Of a stretch of DNA of 64,000 nucleotides, positions 1 through 9,800 are shown in pieces. Within the stretch, counting starts at the first letter, position 1. Each line of letters starts with the position of its first letter. A program made the position numbers and the translations under genes. Below the pieces are notes generated by a model. It searched no databases, was not told the DNA's origin, and saw nothing but the letters and a program-made list of their open reading frames with translations. The stretch comes from Flavobacterium hungaricum (GTDB lineage Bacteria; Bacteroidota; Bacteroidia; Flavobacteriales; Flavobacteriaceae): NCBI RefSeq assembly GCF_015182285.1, contig NZ_PRDM01000006.1, forward strand, positions 310,001-374,000, written 5' to 3'.

Positions 1-2045
1 ATTACTTCAACGCCTTGATCAATTAATTCTTTAATCGCTTTTGCGCTGTTTTCTTTTACTGCGTCGGTAATAGTCACATAACCTAAAACTGTTTTATCAA
101 TGGCGATGTACGAAACCGTTTTGCCTAAATTTTGTTCGGCTGTAACACGATTTTCAAAATCTTCAGGGATTGCAGCGCCAATTTCATCCATTAATTTTTT
201 ATTTCCTAAAGCAATCTTTTTATTTTCTATTGTTCCTAAAACGCCTTTCCCCGTAAGGGTCTCAAAACCGCTAACTTCTTTTGCTAAAATGTTTTTTGCT
301 TTCGCGAAAGTAACGACAGCCTGTGCCAAAGGATGTTCGCTATGTTGATTTAGTGAAGCAATATTTTGAAGCAGAAAATCTTCATCATTAGCAAGTGCAT
401 AAATTTTTTCGACAGAAGGTTTTCCTTCTGTAATTGTTCCTGTTTTATCTGTAATTAAAACATCAATTTTATTCATGTTTTCCAGCGCTTCGGCATTTTT
501 AATCAAGATTCCCTGCTGTGCGCCTTTCCCAACTCCAACCATGACAGACATCGGAGTTGCCAATCCTAAAGCGCAGGGGCAGGCAATAATTAAAACCGCA
601 ATCGCATTAATTAATCCGTAGACATAGGCAGGTTCGGGACCCAATTTTGCCCAGAGAATAAAAGTCAGCACTGCAATTAAAACTACGGTCGGTACAAAAT
701 ATTTAGAAACGCGGTCAGCCAATTTCTGAATTGGAGCACGGGAACGGCTGGCATCATTTACCATTTGAATAATCTGAGACAGCATCGTTTCTGAACCTAC
801 TTTTTCGGCTGACATTACAAACGATTTAGTGCCGTTTATGGTTCCCGAAATTACCGCATCGCCCGCTTTTTTGTCAACAGGAATAGGTTCTCCCGTAATC
901 ATAGATTCGTCTAGGGTACTTTCGCCCGATGTAATTTTTCCGTCAACCGGAATTTTTTCTCCCGGTTTGACACGAAGTAAATCACCTTTTTTAATGTTGT
1001 GGATCGAAATCGTTTGGTCAACTCCATTTTCGACCAAAGTGGCTTCTGTCGGTGCTAATTTCAATAATTCTTTTATAGCTCCGTTGGTTTGTCCGTGGGC
1101 TTTGGCTTCTAATAATTGTCCCAATAAAACCAAAGTGATAATTACGGTCGCAGCCTCAAAATACAAATGAATGGTTCCGTGATGCGATTTGAATTCGGCT
1201 GGAAAGATATCTGGAAAGAACATTCCTGTCAAACTGAAAATAAAAGCCACGCTGGTTCCGATTCCTATTAGCGTAAACATGTTTAGATTCCAAGTTAAAA
1301 TCGATTTGTAAGCACGTACAAAAAAGATTCGTCCGGCGTAAAACAAAACAGGGATCGAAAATAAAAGCTGAACCCAATTCCATTTTTCAATAGACATTAT
1401 ATTATAGAGTGGATTATTCGGAATCATTTCTGACATTGAAATAATAAAAATCGGAAGTGTAAATACTATCGCGATTTTCATTTTTCGCCATAAATCAGCA
1501 TAAGTTTTGCTTTCTTCACTTTCAGAAGCCTGCATCGGGACCAAATCCATTCCGCAAATCGGGCAGTCGCCTGGCTCGCTTGAAACAATTTCGGGATGCA
1601 TTGGGCAGGTAAATTGCGTTGCACTTACAGCCGCCTGCGGCACTAGATCCATTCCGCAAACTGGGCAGTCTCCGGGTTTATTATACGTTTTGTCACCTTC
1701 ACAATGCATTGGGCAATAATAAATACCATTTGCGCTGTGCTGATGTATTTTTTTAGTTGCTGTTTTAGGATGATTGTGATCCTCTTTTTGGTGACCTGAA
1801 CAGCAAGATTTAGCTGTTGTTTCAGAATGGTTTTTAGGAGAATCCATTTTAATAGTATAATTTCCAGCTTCAGATAAAACTTCCTGAAATTTCTCGGTCG
1901 GCACGTGTTTTTCCATTGTAATTGTGGCCGTTGGCGGATTTAAAGTTACTTCGGCTTCAATTCCTTCGATTGAGTTCAGCGTTTTTTCGACTTTGGTTCG
2001 GCATCCATTACAAGACATTCCTGAAATTATATATTGATGAGTCAT
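1..2045 (-). CDS. copA: CopA-type heavy-metal P1B ATPase, 3' end outside window
   Basis: Copper(I)-exporting P-type ATPase of the inner membrane. The leftward reading frame starts with ATG at 2045 and is still open at base 1, so about 681 residues are present and the C-terminal part with the GDGxND hinge is missing. Visible in order: an HMA domain with GMSCNGC near residue 9; a His-rich linker; two heavy-metal-binding (YHS-like) repeats of the form CPMH...GDCPxCGMDLVP near 110-175; transmembrane segments; the TGEP actuator loop near 381; the CPC ion motif (ACPCALG) near 489; the phosphorylation site DKTGT near 532; and the SEHPLA motif near 571. It follows the HMA-AraC regulator gene after about 370 bases of regulatory and repeat sequence. 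Copper rather than silver specificity is inferred from CPC and the neighbours. Confidence 0.93.
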   Translation of the reverse strand, partial: MTHQYIISGMSCNGCRTKVEKTLNSIEGIEAEVTLNPPTATITMEKHVPTEKFQEVLSEAGNYTIKMDSPKNHSETTAKSCCSGHQKEDHNHPKTATKKIHQHSANGIYYCPMHCEGDKTYNKPGDCPVCGMDLVPQAAVSATQFTCPMHPEIVSSEPGDCPICGMDLVPMQASESEESKTYADLWRKMKIAIVFTLPIFIISMSEMIPNNPLYNIMSIEKWNWVQLLFSIPVLFYAGRIFFVRAYKSILTWNLNMFTLIGIGTSVAFIFSLTGMFFPDIFPAEFKSHHGTIHLYFEAATVIITLVLLGQLLEAKAHGQTNGAIKELLKLAPTEATLVENGVDQTISIHNIKKGDLLRVKPGEKIPVDGKITSGESTLDESMITGEPIPVDKKAGDAVISGTINGTKSFVMSAEKVGSETMLSQIIQMVNDASRSRAPIQKLADRVSKYFVPTVVLIAVLTFILWAKLGPEPAYVYGLINAIAVLIIACPCALGLATPMSVMVGVGKGAQQGILIKNAEALENMNKIDVLITDKTGTITEGKPSVEKIYALANDEDFLLQNIASLNQHSEHPLAQAVVTFAKAKNILAKEVSGFETLTGKGVLGTIENKKIALGNKKLMDEIGAAIPEDFENRVTAEQNLGKTVSYIAIDKTVLGYVTITDAVKENSAKAIKELIDQGVEV

Positions 2046-2084
2046 TGTTTTTGTTTTTAGTGTATTACAATGCAAATTTCCGAA

Positions 2085-2135
2085 GTAAGATTTACAACGG
2101 TTTGTAGAATTTTGAGAATGATTTGTAAGATTTAC
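2085..2135. promoter_or_regulatory. Repeated 11-mer and 21-bp-phased repeat upstream of copA
   Basis: GTAAGATTTAC occurs exactly at 2085-2095 and 2125-2135. In addition, TTTGTA followed by a purine-rich stretch occurs at 2101 and again at 2122, exactly 21 bases (two helical turns) apart. AraC-family proteins commonly bind direct repeats phased like this, and an HMA-AraC regulator is encoded next door. Assignment to that regulator is inference. Confidence 0.45.
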
Positions 2136-2144
2136 TAAATTTTT

Positions 2145-2410
2145 TTTAACCGCAAAGCACGCAAAGTTTTTTTTCTGTTTTGAGATTAAAAAAGTTCGCA
2201 AAGCTCTGTCTAAAAGAGCTTTTTAAACCTAGATTAAAAATATAGCCCAAGGTTTCAACCTTGGGCTATGTTCTGAATAAATTGCGAAATAATTCTATAA
2301 TAAGTTAGCCACAGCTTAAAAAGATAAATACTGATTTTTTAAAACCTCTTATCCTTTAATCTGCGGCTAATACAAACTTTGCGAAGCTTGCGCAGACCTT
2401 TGCGGTTAAA
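2145..2410. repeat. MITE-like noncoding element with 13-bp terminal inverted repeats
   Basis: The ends TTTAACCGCAAAG (2145-2157) and CTTTGCGGTTAAA (2398-2410) are exact inverted repeats, and similarity continues inward (CGCAAAGTTT type). In the middle lies a perfect palindrome with 13-bp arms (2242-2269; arm ATAGCCCAAGGTT, two-base loop). There is no open reading frame. Related cgcaaag-rich fragments lie near 3560 and 18960-19060. This fits a dispersed palindromic element; it accounts for most of the copA upstream gap. Confidence 0.6.
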
Positions 2411-2413
2411 CAA

Positions 2414-2974
2414 CTACAAATTCTCGATTTTAATACGATTTTTATCTTTCGATTGTTTGAAAGAAGTAGGGGTTAAACCAGTAATTTTTTTGAATTGATT
2501 GCTTAAATGTGCGACGTTGCTGTAATTTAACATATCGGCAATTTCACTTAAAGAATGTTCATCGTACACCAATAATTCTTTTACTTTTTCAATTTTCTGG
2601 CTGATGAAGTACTTTTCGATTGTTGTATTTTCAATTTCAGAAAAAAGATTACTAAGAGAGTTATAATCCTGATTTAAGTTTTCTGCTAGATAATCAGAAA
2701 GGTTAATTTTAAGATCATTGTTTTTATGATGCACTAAATCAACGATGAGGTTTTTAATTTTTTCAATCGTTTTGCTTTTTTTATCATCAATTAAATCAAA
2801 ACCTAAAAGCTGTAGATTTTGCAAAAGAATTTCTTTTTCGCTGTCGCTGATTTCTTTTTTCAATTCCACTTCGCCCAATTCAACGGCAGTAGTTTGAAGT
2901 CCGAGTTTATCCAGCTCAGACTTCACTACCATTATGCATCGGCTGCACACCATATTTTTGATGTAAAGCTTCAT
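2414..2974 (-). CDS. HMA-AraC fusion transcriptional regulator, probable copper sensor
   Basis: A 186-residue protein. The N-terminus resembles a heavy-metal-associated domain with the metal-binding pair CSRC at residues 10-13. The C-terminal about 95 residues form an AraC-type helix-turn-helix region (IADMLNYSNVAHLSNQFKK, then GLTPTSFK). The likely role is metal-responsive activation of the copper genes around it. Its ATG lies 2 bases past the stop of the DUF3347 gene, so the two are co-transcribed; copA lies downstream on the same strand. AraC proteins with a fused metal domain are known in Bacteroidota. The metal identity is inferred. Confidence 0.8.
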   Translation of the reverse strand: MKLYIKNMVCSRCIMVVKSELDKLGLQTTAVELGEVELKKEISDSEKEILLQNLQLLGFDLIDDKKSKTIEKIKNLIVDLVHHKNNDLKINLSDYLAENLNQDYNSLSNLFSEIENTTIEKYFISQKIEKVKELLVYDEHSLSEIADMLNYSNVAHLSNQFKKITGLTPTSFKQSKDKNRIKIENL

Positions 2975-2976
2975 GT

Positions 2977-3498
2977 TTATTTAATCGTTTCTACCACATT
3001 CCCGCAAGTCAGCATAGACGAACCGTAATAAGGGTTTTTAACTGCTTTTTCTTTGCTTAACCAATCAGCATCGGCCATTGGGCAATATTGTTTGTAAACT
3101 GGCTGTTCCGGATTGGATACTTTTATAAGGTCATAAGTATTTTTAGAAAGCGATTTAAAAGTCTCACGCTGCTTTTTTAGATCTGTAGTTGATGAAATGC
3201 TTTTGGCATCTGCTGTTAATTTTTTTACCACTTTCATCCAAACAGTATGTTCGCTGCTTTTTAACTTGTCCATTTTTACTGCTGTGATTGCAGTTAATAA
3301 AGCTGCTGCTTTCGCCGAAGTTAATTTGCTGTCACTCTTAATAAGGGCATCTTTTACTGTAAAATAAGCATCGTAAACCGATTGAAGCTGACTTGCTTCT
3401 GCAATTTCGTTTGTGGTGTCTATTGGATTTGCCTGAATAGTGTTTGCAGAAAATAATAAAGTAATTACTGTTGCTATTGCTATGATTGATTTTTTCAT
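2977..3498 (-). CDS. DUF3347-type exported protein linked to copper genes
   Basis: 173 residues with a signal peptide (about residues 1-23, ending TIQA). The body is mostly helical and ends in a conserved-looking Cys/Met segment (YCPMADADWLS, then SSMLTCGNVVE), which could bind metal. DUF3347 domains are found with copper efflux systems in Bacteroidota. Followed after 2 bases by the HMA-AraC regulator, so probably one operon. A periplasmic role in metal binding or delivery is inference from the motif and neighbours. Confidence 0.78.
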   Translation of the reverse strand: MKKSIIAIATVITLLFSANTIQANPIDTTNEIAEASQLQSVYDAYFTVKDALIKSDSKLTSAKAAALLTAITAVKMDKLKSSEHTVWMKVVKKLTADAKSISSTTDLKKQRETFKSLSKNTYDLIKVSNPEQPVYKQYCPMADADWLSKEKAVKNPYYGSSMLTCGNVVETIK

Positions 3499-3648
3499 TG
3501 TGTATAAATTTTAAAAAGAATATTGTTTTCTTTAAAGTTAATCTTATTTGATATTTAGCTCTCGCAAAGACGCAAGGGCAGAAGTTTTTGTACGATTACT
3601 ATAAATTGTATTCTTAACAGAATGCATTTATGGCTGTTGCAAATACAA

Positions 3649-4014
3649 TTACGTTATTTTGGGACGTAACCAAATAGAAGTAAAACCATCAGAAAGATTG
3701 GTTTCATTATAATAGGTAATAGGTTTTTCTATCGAGAAATTAAAAATGCTGGTTTCAAAATCAAAAATGTTTGCAGCTGGAATATTAAACTGAAAAACGG
3801 AAGAGGTACAATTCGTATGATTGCATTTTCCGTCGCAATTGTGTTTCTTTTTTTTAGAAGAGGCAGATTCTTTGCAACATTCTTTTTTACAGCATTCATG
3901 TTGTTTTTTCTCAGAAGTCTTTGGGGTGCTATTGCCGCATGCGAAGCCATCAATCGGAATCAAAAAGAAACCAAGAGTTAGAATAATAAATGCTATACGG
4001 ACTTTTACTGCCAA
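3649..4014 (-). CDS. Small exported Cys/His-rich protein, putative metal binder
   Basis: 121 residues with a hydrophobic signal segment (about 5-24) followed by a Cys/His/Lys-rich stretch (HECCKKECCKES, then NCDGKCNHTNC at about 40-70). The C-terminal part is not recognised. No in-frame ATG precedes the signal sequence; TTG at 4014 is the only sensible start, and a -7 element about 20 bases upstream would give a very short leader. It sits first in the leftward copper cluster. A copper-buffering role is inferred. Confidence 0.6.
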   Translation of the reverse strand: MAVKVRIAFIILTLGFFLIPIDGFACGNSTPKTSEKKQHECCKKECCKESASSKKKKHNCDGKCNHTNCTSSVFQFNIPAANIFDFETSIFNFSIEKPITYYNETNLSDGFTSIWLRPKIT

Positions 4015-4033
4015 TGAAAATGTTTTTGAAATA

Positions 4034-4041
4034 CAAATTTA
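4034..4041 (-). promoter_or_regulatory. -7 element for the Cys-rich protein gene
   Basis: Reads TAAATTTG on the minus strand, an exact TAnnTTTG match 20 bases before the TTG start. No clear -33 TTG at normal spacing, so activation may be needed. Confidence 0.45.
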
Positions 4042-4083
4042 GTTAAAAAATAGACGAAGAAATGTTTTTTAAGATTTCGATAA

Positions 4084-4917
4084 CTAGAGTTTTTTAAAAT
4101 CGGTTGGTTTCATGTTTTTACGTTTTTTGAAATAATTGGTTAAATGACTTTCATCGGTAAAGCCAAATTCGAAAGCAATTTGTTTAATCGGTAATTGATT
4201 GTTGTGGAATCTTTTTTCGATCAAAGTCATTCGTAAGTTATGAATGTATTCCCTGTAACTAATTGCAAATATCCTTTTAAAATAAGCGCTGAAATAGGTT
4301 TGTGCAATATTAAAATGAGCCGAAATCATTTTGATTTGAATTAGCTTCGGATTATAAATGTTTTGATGAATATAATTGGAAATCTGCTCATTGTCTATAT
4401 GCGTAGAAGTCATGTGCATGTTCATACAACGAATAGTTTCTTTAATTAACCCAAAAATCGAGAGAATTTGATAAAAGACAATCGGTGAATTGTCAACATC
4501 AATATAATGGTCATAAGTGGTAATGTTTTCGACAGTGTTTTTTAGAATTGTTCTGCATGGCTCATCAAATTTTAAAACAGTTTCTTTTAAGATTTTATCG
4601 CGCATAAAACTTTCTGGCGTATGAATAAGGAATTCGTCGCAGGTTAAGTTTTGTTTGGAGTTGAAATAATTATCCGTGAATTTGATAAAAATAAAGCGAG
4701 TACTTTTTTTGATGTCAAAATAATGTTCATCATCTGGGGATATTACAAATAAGTCTCCCGCTTTATAGTGAAGCAGGTTGTTATTGATATGATGAATGCC
4801 GCTTCCTTTCTTTATATATATGATTTCATAATAGGTATGCGAATGTGGCGGCAGATGAAATTTTTCTTCTTCAAATTCATCAATCATTAAGGTCTTAAAT
4901 TGATTTAATTTAGGCAT
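4084..4917 (-). CDS. AraC family transcriptional regulator (cupin plus HTH)
   Basis: 277 residues. The N-terminal half looks like a cupin sensor barrel (LPPHSHTYYEIIYIKKGSG and GDLFVISPDDEHYF). The C-terminal 100 residues form a double helix-turn-helix of the AraC type (IKQIAFEFGFTDESHLTNYFKK, ending MKPTDFKKL). It is divergent from the MFS transporter, with 102 bases between the two ATGs, and probably regulates it. The ligand cannot be told from the sequence. Confidence 0.88.
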   Translation of the reverse strand: MPKLNQFKTLMIDEFEEEKFHLPPHSHTYYEIIYIKKGSGIHHINNNLLHYKAGDLFVISPDDEHYFDIKKSTRFIFIKFTDNYFNSKQNLTCDEFLIHTPESFMRDKILKETVLKFDEPCRTILKNTVENITTYDHYIDVDNSPIVFYQILSIFGLIKETIRCMNMHMTSTHIDNEQISNYIHQNIYNPKLIQIKMISAHFNIAQTYFSAYFKRIFAISYREYIHNLRMTLIEKRFHNNQLPIKQIAFEFGFTDESHLTNYFKKRKNMKPTDFKKL

Positions 4918-4921
4918 AACA

Positions 4922-4983
4922 TATATTTACAATATTATGTCGTAAATATACAATTAATTTAAGCAGTAACGATCTTAAATTTG
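4922..4983. promoter_or_regulatory. Divergent promoter region with an inverted repeat
   Basis: TATATTTAC (4922-4930) and GTAAATATA (4942-4950) are exact 9-bp inverted arms with an 11-base spacer. TAAATTTG at 4976-4983 is an exact -7 element for the rightward MFS gene, 37 bases before its ATG. The inverted repeat also overlaps a near-match -7 element for the leftward regulator. It is a plausible shared operator. Confidence 0.5.
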
Positions 4984-5019
4984 CACTGTAGAAAATTATT
5001 TCCTTACTTATTTAATCAA

Positions 5020-6186
5020 ATGAAAAAAAGTCTTATTGCGCTCTCTTTGGGAGGGTTAACTATTGGAATTACAGAATTTGTAATGATGGGATTGTTACCA
5101 GACATTGCTTCAGATATGAAAGTTACGATTCCGGTTGCTGGATACTTAATTTCGGCTTATGCGCTTGGAGTTGTTATTGGTGCACCGCTTTTGGTAATTG
5201 CAGGCCGTAATTATGCGCCAAAAAAAATGCTTTTAATTCTGGCTTTGATGCTGGCTGTTTTTAATGCCTTGTCTATTATTGCTCCAGATTATAATATCTT
5301 ATTTGCTTCGCGATTTCTTTCTGGATTGCCGCACGGAGCATTCTTTGGGGTAGGAGCAGTAGTTGCCAGCCGTTTGGCAGACAAAGGAAAAGAGGCGCAG
5401 GCTATTTCGATAATGTTTGCGGGATTAACAATTGCAAACTTGATCGGAGTGCCAATTGGCACCTATATAGGACACCATTTTATTTGGCGTTATACTTTTG
5501 TTCTAATTGCGATAGTGGGCTTTCTGACCCTTTTAGCCATTTATTTATGGATGCCGAATCTTGAAAAAGGAGAAAGTGTGAACATGAAAACACAGCTGCA
5601 GTTTTTTAAAAGAACAGAAGCCTGGCTCATTATTGGTATCACAGCAATCGGATTTGGCGGTTTGTTTGCATGGATCAGTTATATTGCACCTTTGTTAATA
5701 AAGGTGTCGAAATTTGCTCCAGAAGATGTTTCGACAATTTTGATTTTAGCTGGATTCGGAATGGTAGTTGGGAATTTTATTGGGGGTAAACTAGCAGATC
5801 GTTTTTCTCCTGCACCAACGACTTTAGCATTATTGCTAGTAATGTCGATCGATTTGGTTTTGGTTTATTTTTTCTCCTCACATCAATATGTATCCTTATT
5901 TTTAACTTTTTTGACTGGGGCAATTTCATTTTCGGTAATTGCGCCAATTCAAATGCTGATGATACGAACCGCAAAAGGGGCAGAGATGATCGCTTCTGCT
6001 TCGCTACAGGGGAGTTTTAATATAGGGAATGCACTAGGTGCTTTTTTAGGCGGACTGCCTTTGACTGCAGGATTTAGTTATGCATCTCCAAACTTAATCG
6101 GAGTAGTTATGTCTATTATCGGAATGCTTATCACTTTGATATTAATGAAATTGCATCGTAAAGAGGTAAAGTTGCAGCCGCTTTAA
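5020..6186 (+). CDS. MFS transporter, AraJ-like sugar/drug efflux family
   Basis: 388 residues with about 12 hydrophobic segments, an inner-membrane proton-driven exporter. GITEFVMMGLLPDIA in the first helix and FLSGLPHGAFFGVGAVVA in the fourth are typical of the DHA1/AraJ branch. I chose ATG 5020 (MKKSLIALS) rather than an upstream TTG, because it starts just before helix 1 and follows the -7 element at 4976. The substrate is unknown. The divergent AraC regulator is the likely controller. Confidence 0.88.
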   Translation: MKKSLIALSLGGLTIGITEFVMMGLLPDIASDMKVTIPVAGYLISAYALGVVIGAPLLVIAGRNYAPKKMLLILALMLAVFNALSIIAPDYNILFASRFLSGLPHGAFFGVGAVVASRLADKGKEAQAISIMFAGLTIANLIGVPIGTYIGHHFIWRYTFVLIAIVGFLTLLAIYLWMPNLEKGESVNMKTQLQFFKRTEAWLIIGITAIGFGGLFAWISYIAPLLIKVSKFAPEDVSTILILAGFGMVVGNFIGGKLADRFSPAPTTLALLLVMSIDLVLVYFFSSHQYVSLFLTFLTGAISFSVIAPIQMLMIRTAKGAEMIASASLQGSFNIGNALGAFLGGLPLTAGFSYASPNLIGVVMSIIGMLITLILMKLHRKEVKLQPL

Positions 6187-6208
6187 ATAAATTCCGCTCC
6201 TATTTTTG

Positions 6209-6240
6209 AAGCCCTTAACTTTTGTTTAAGGGCTTTTTTT
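6209..6240 (+). terminator. Intrinsic terminator after the MFS gene
   Basis: AAGCCCTTAA and TTAAGGGCTT pair around a short loop and are followed by a run of T. Positioned 23 bases after the stop codon. Confidence 0.85.
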
Positions 6241-6803
6241 TGTTTTCACGTTTTTCTATAACTGCTTAAATGATCTAAAAGCTTGCCTTAGTCAGAAAAT
6301 ACGCTTTAAAATAAAGGCTGTTTCAAGAGCTGTTGATTCTTTTTGTATTCCAAAATATGTTTTTTAAGTGTAAAAATAACACCTAATAATTCCGTAATGT
6401 ATCTTGATGTAATCGATTGTTTTTTTTGCAAAAATCGAATCAAATGATTGAATAATAAAAATATATTTAATATTTTAAAGGTATATAAATTATACATGTC
6501 ATATAAAAAAGCGATATAATTTTTGATATATAATTTTTTTTATGAATTTTTTGTGAATTTTTATTTTTCGTTTCAAAAAAATATCTATGTTTGTGTAATC
6601 GATTACAACTTTTTTTTTCGTTCTTCGAAATCGATTAAGTAGAGAGGGCGTAAAAATTCTGTTTTAAACTCTCGCAGGGAGCGAAATCTTTAGTAATTGT
6701 TAAATGAAAATTAATAACTAGAGCATATATATGATTAAAAAATTACTACAAAAAACCACTTAAACCAACTCAAAAATTCAATTAATAACTTAAACAATCA
6801 ACC
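6241..6803 (+). promoter_or_regulatory. Control region and 5' leader of the susCD locus
   Basis: About 560 bases with no credible gene. A perfect 14-bp palindrome TGTAATCGATTACA lies at 6594-6607, matching the central-CG shape of LacI-family operators. A one-arm variant (TGTAATCGATTGT) lies at 6408-6420 and an AATCGATT core at 6629-6636. TATGTTTG at 6586-6593 is an exact -7 element that abuts the main palindrome, so the operator would cover the transcription start. The leader is about 200 bases. Confidence 0.65.
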
Positions 6804-9800
6804 ATGAACTTTAAAGAATTATTAAACAAAAGAGCCAATTTCTGCTCGGTACTTGTTTTCTTACTGTGCTTATTGATGACAAATCAGACTCATGCACAGA
6901 CCACAACTATAGAGGGAACCGTGAAAGATGCTGCAGGACTTTCTCTGCCAGGCGTGAATGTCTTGGAGAAAGGAACAAAAAACGGAACTTCTACTGATTT
7001 TGATGGTCATTATAAAATTAAACTGACCAATCCTAAAGCGGTATTGAGTTTTTCTTTCATAGGATTTAAAACAGTTGAGGTTTCTGCATCTGGAAAAACA
7101 AAGGTGGATGCTACTATGGCCGAAGATGCTAACAGCTTAAATGAAGTTGTAGTAATCGGATACGGAACTTCTAAAAAATCGGATTTAACTGGAGCTGTTT
7201 CTACTATTTCTGGTACCGACTTGAAAAAAGTTCCTGTGGCAAATGTCGCAGAAGCTTTAACAGGTAGAATTGCAGGGGTGCAGGTAACTGCATCAGAAGG
7301 TTCGCCGGATGCGGATATTAAAATTAGAGTTCGTGGAGGCGGTTCTCTTACGCAGGATGCTTCGCCTTTAATTATTGTAGATGGATTTCCAATAAACAGT
7401 ATGAATGATATTTCTTCATCTGATATTGAAACAATGACTGTTTTAAAAGATGCTGCTTCGACTGCAATCTACGGATCTCGTGGTGCAAACGGGGTAATTT
7501 TGATTACTACAAAGAGTGGTAAAGACGGTAAAATTGCTGTAAGCTTTAACATGTTTTACGGAATGAAAACGATGGCTAAAGAAATTGATGTTTTGTCTCC
7601 AGACGATTATACTAAATGGCAGTACGAATATGCATTGCTATCTCAGTCAGGAACAAAAGTAGCTTCTAATCCGTCTTCCTATACGAAGTATTTTGGAAAT
7701 TGGGAGGATCAAGATATGTACAAAGGTGTAAAAGGGGATAATTGGCAAAAGCAAATTTTTGGACGTACAGGAGAGGTGCAAAGTCGTGATTTAGGTATTA
7801 GAGGGGGCAGCGATAAGCTTAGTTATAATTTTAACTACGCACATTATGATGAAAAAGCGATTATGATTGGTTCAGATTATAAAAGAAATAACCTTGCCTT
7901 GTCTTTAAAAAGTAAAGTGAGTAATAAAATTGATCTTGGTTTTACAATGCGTTACTCTGATACAGAGATTGATGGCGGTGGTGTAAATGAGCAAAATGAG
8001 AAATCTTCAGCAGATTCGCGTATGCGTACTATCGTGGGTTATGCACCGCTTCCGGTTGCAGGTTTAACCTCTGGAGATGTAGTTGGAGATGGAACAGATG
8101 TTTTGATCAATCCTTTTAAATCTGTTTCTGATAACGAGCGTCAGCAGTTTCGTAAAAACTTTAATATGTTAGGAAGTTTTGGATGGGAGATTGTGGATAA
8201 TTTAAAACTGAAAGTAGATTTAGGTCTTGATAATTTTAATACGCAGGACTATCGTTTTTACGGACTAACGACTTATTATGTAGCAAATGCTCCGGCGGCT
8301 ACATTACAAGATATGCCAGCCATGATTATGTCTGATGCTAAAGAAAGACGTTTTAGAAATGCTAATACATTGAATTATGATTTCAAAAAGATAATGGGTG
8401 AAGATCATCATTTAACAGCTCTTCTTGGGCAGGAAAGTATTGATTACAGTTCTAATACTGTAACGTCAACTATTCATGGATACCCTACGTTTTTTGATTT
8501 TAATAAAGCAAAAACATTAACAACACAAGGCACACCGCAAGCTGTAGACAATTACTACAGCCCAGACGATAGATTATTGTCATTTTTTGGACGTGCTAAT
8601 TATGATTATAAAAACCGTTACATCTTATCAGCGACATTTCGTGCAGATGGATCTAGTAAATTCTTAGAACAAAATCGCTGGGGGTATTTCCCTGCATTTG
8701 CAGCAGGATGGAAAATTTCTGAAGAAAGTTTCTTAAAAGATAAAACTTGGATCGATCTTTTAAAGGTGAGAGCCAGTTATGGTGAAGCAGGAAATAATAA
8801 CATTCCAGTGGGACAACAGGTTCAGATTTTTCAATCAACATCAACAGCATGGATTAATGGCGTTACAAGTGTTTGGGCACCTTCTAAAACAATGCCTAAT
8901 CCTGATTTGAAATGGGAAACAACAGTAACTCAGAATTTTGGTTTGGATTTTGGATTTTTCAAAAATCGTTTGAGTGGTAATTTTGATGTTTATAAAAATA
9001 TTACGAGCGATTTGTTAATCAATTTCCCAGTTCCAGGATCAGGATATGATTTTCAATACCGTAATATGGGAGAAACACAAAACACAGGTTTTGAGGCTAC
9101 TTTAAACGTTGTAGCAATTGAAAAAGAAAAATACGGATTGAATTTTTCTTTCAATATGTCAGTAAACAAAAACCGTATCAACTCATTGGGTGTGATGAAT
9201 AATTTTGGCCAGGCTACAGGCTGGGCTTCTTCTCAAATTGGAGACGATTACCTGATAGAAGTAGGTTCTTCTTTGGGAACTATGTACGGTTATAAAAATG
9301 ATGGAAGATATGAAGTTTCAGACTTTGATTATGTTGGAGGGAAATATATATTAAAAAGTGGTGTCACTCCTACTTCTACTACTTTGGTTGGAGACGGAAG
9401 TGCACTTAAACCAGGAGACATGAAATTAAAAGATGTTAATGGTGATGGTGTAGTAGACTTAAAAGACAAAACAATTATTGGAAATGTTAACCCTAAAAGT
9501 ACAGGTGGTTTTGTTATTAACGGAAATGCATATGGATTTGATTTAATGGCTGCTTTTAACTGGAGTATAGGTAATGAAATATACAATGCGGATAAAATTG
9601 AGTTTTCTACTGCTACAGCTTCTGGAGAGTACAAAAACTTAAACTCTACTATGGCTGACGGAAAGAGATGGACGAATTTGGATCCGGTTTCTGGTCAATT
9701 AGTAACAGATCCTACTGCATTAACAGCTCTTAATGCTAACACAACAATGTGGTCTCCATACATGAGAAGCGCCATATTTACGGATTGGGCAGTTGAAGAT

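Noticed and set aside
1156..1383. Short leftward frame at the left edge
   Set aside because: Out of frame with the copper ATPase, which reads open through this stretch in another frame of the same strand.
6306..6497. Leftward 63-residue frame in the susC upstream gap
   Set aside because: Low-complexity A/T sequence in a regulatory region with no ribosome-binding or promoter context.
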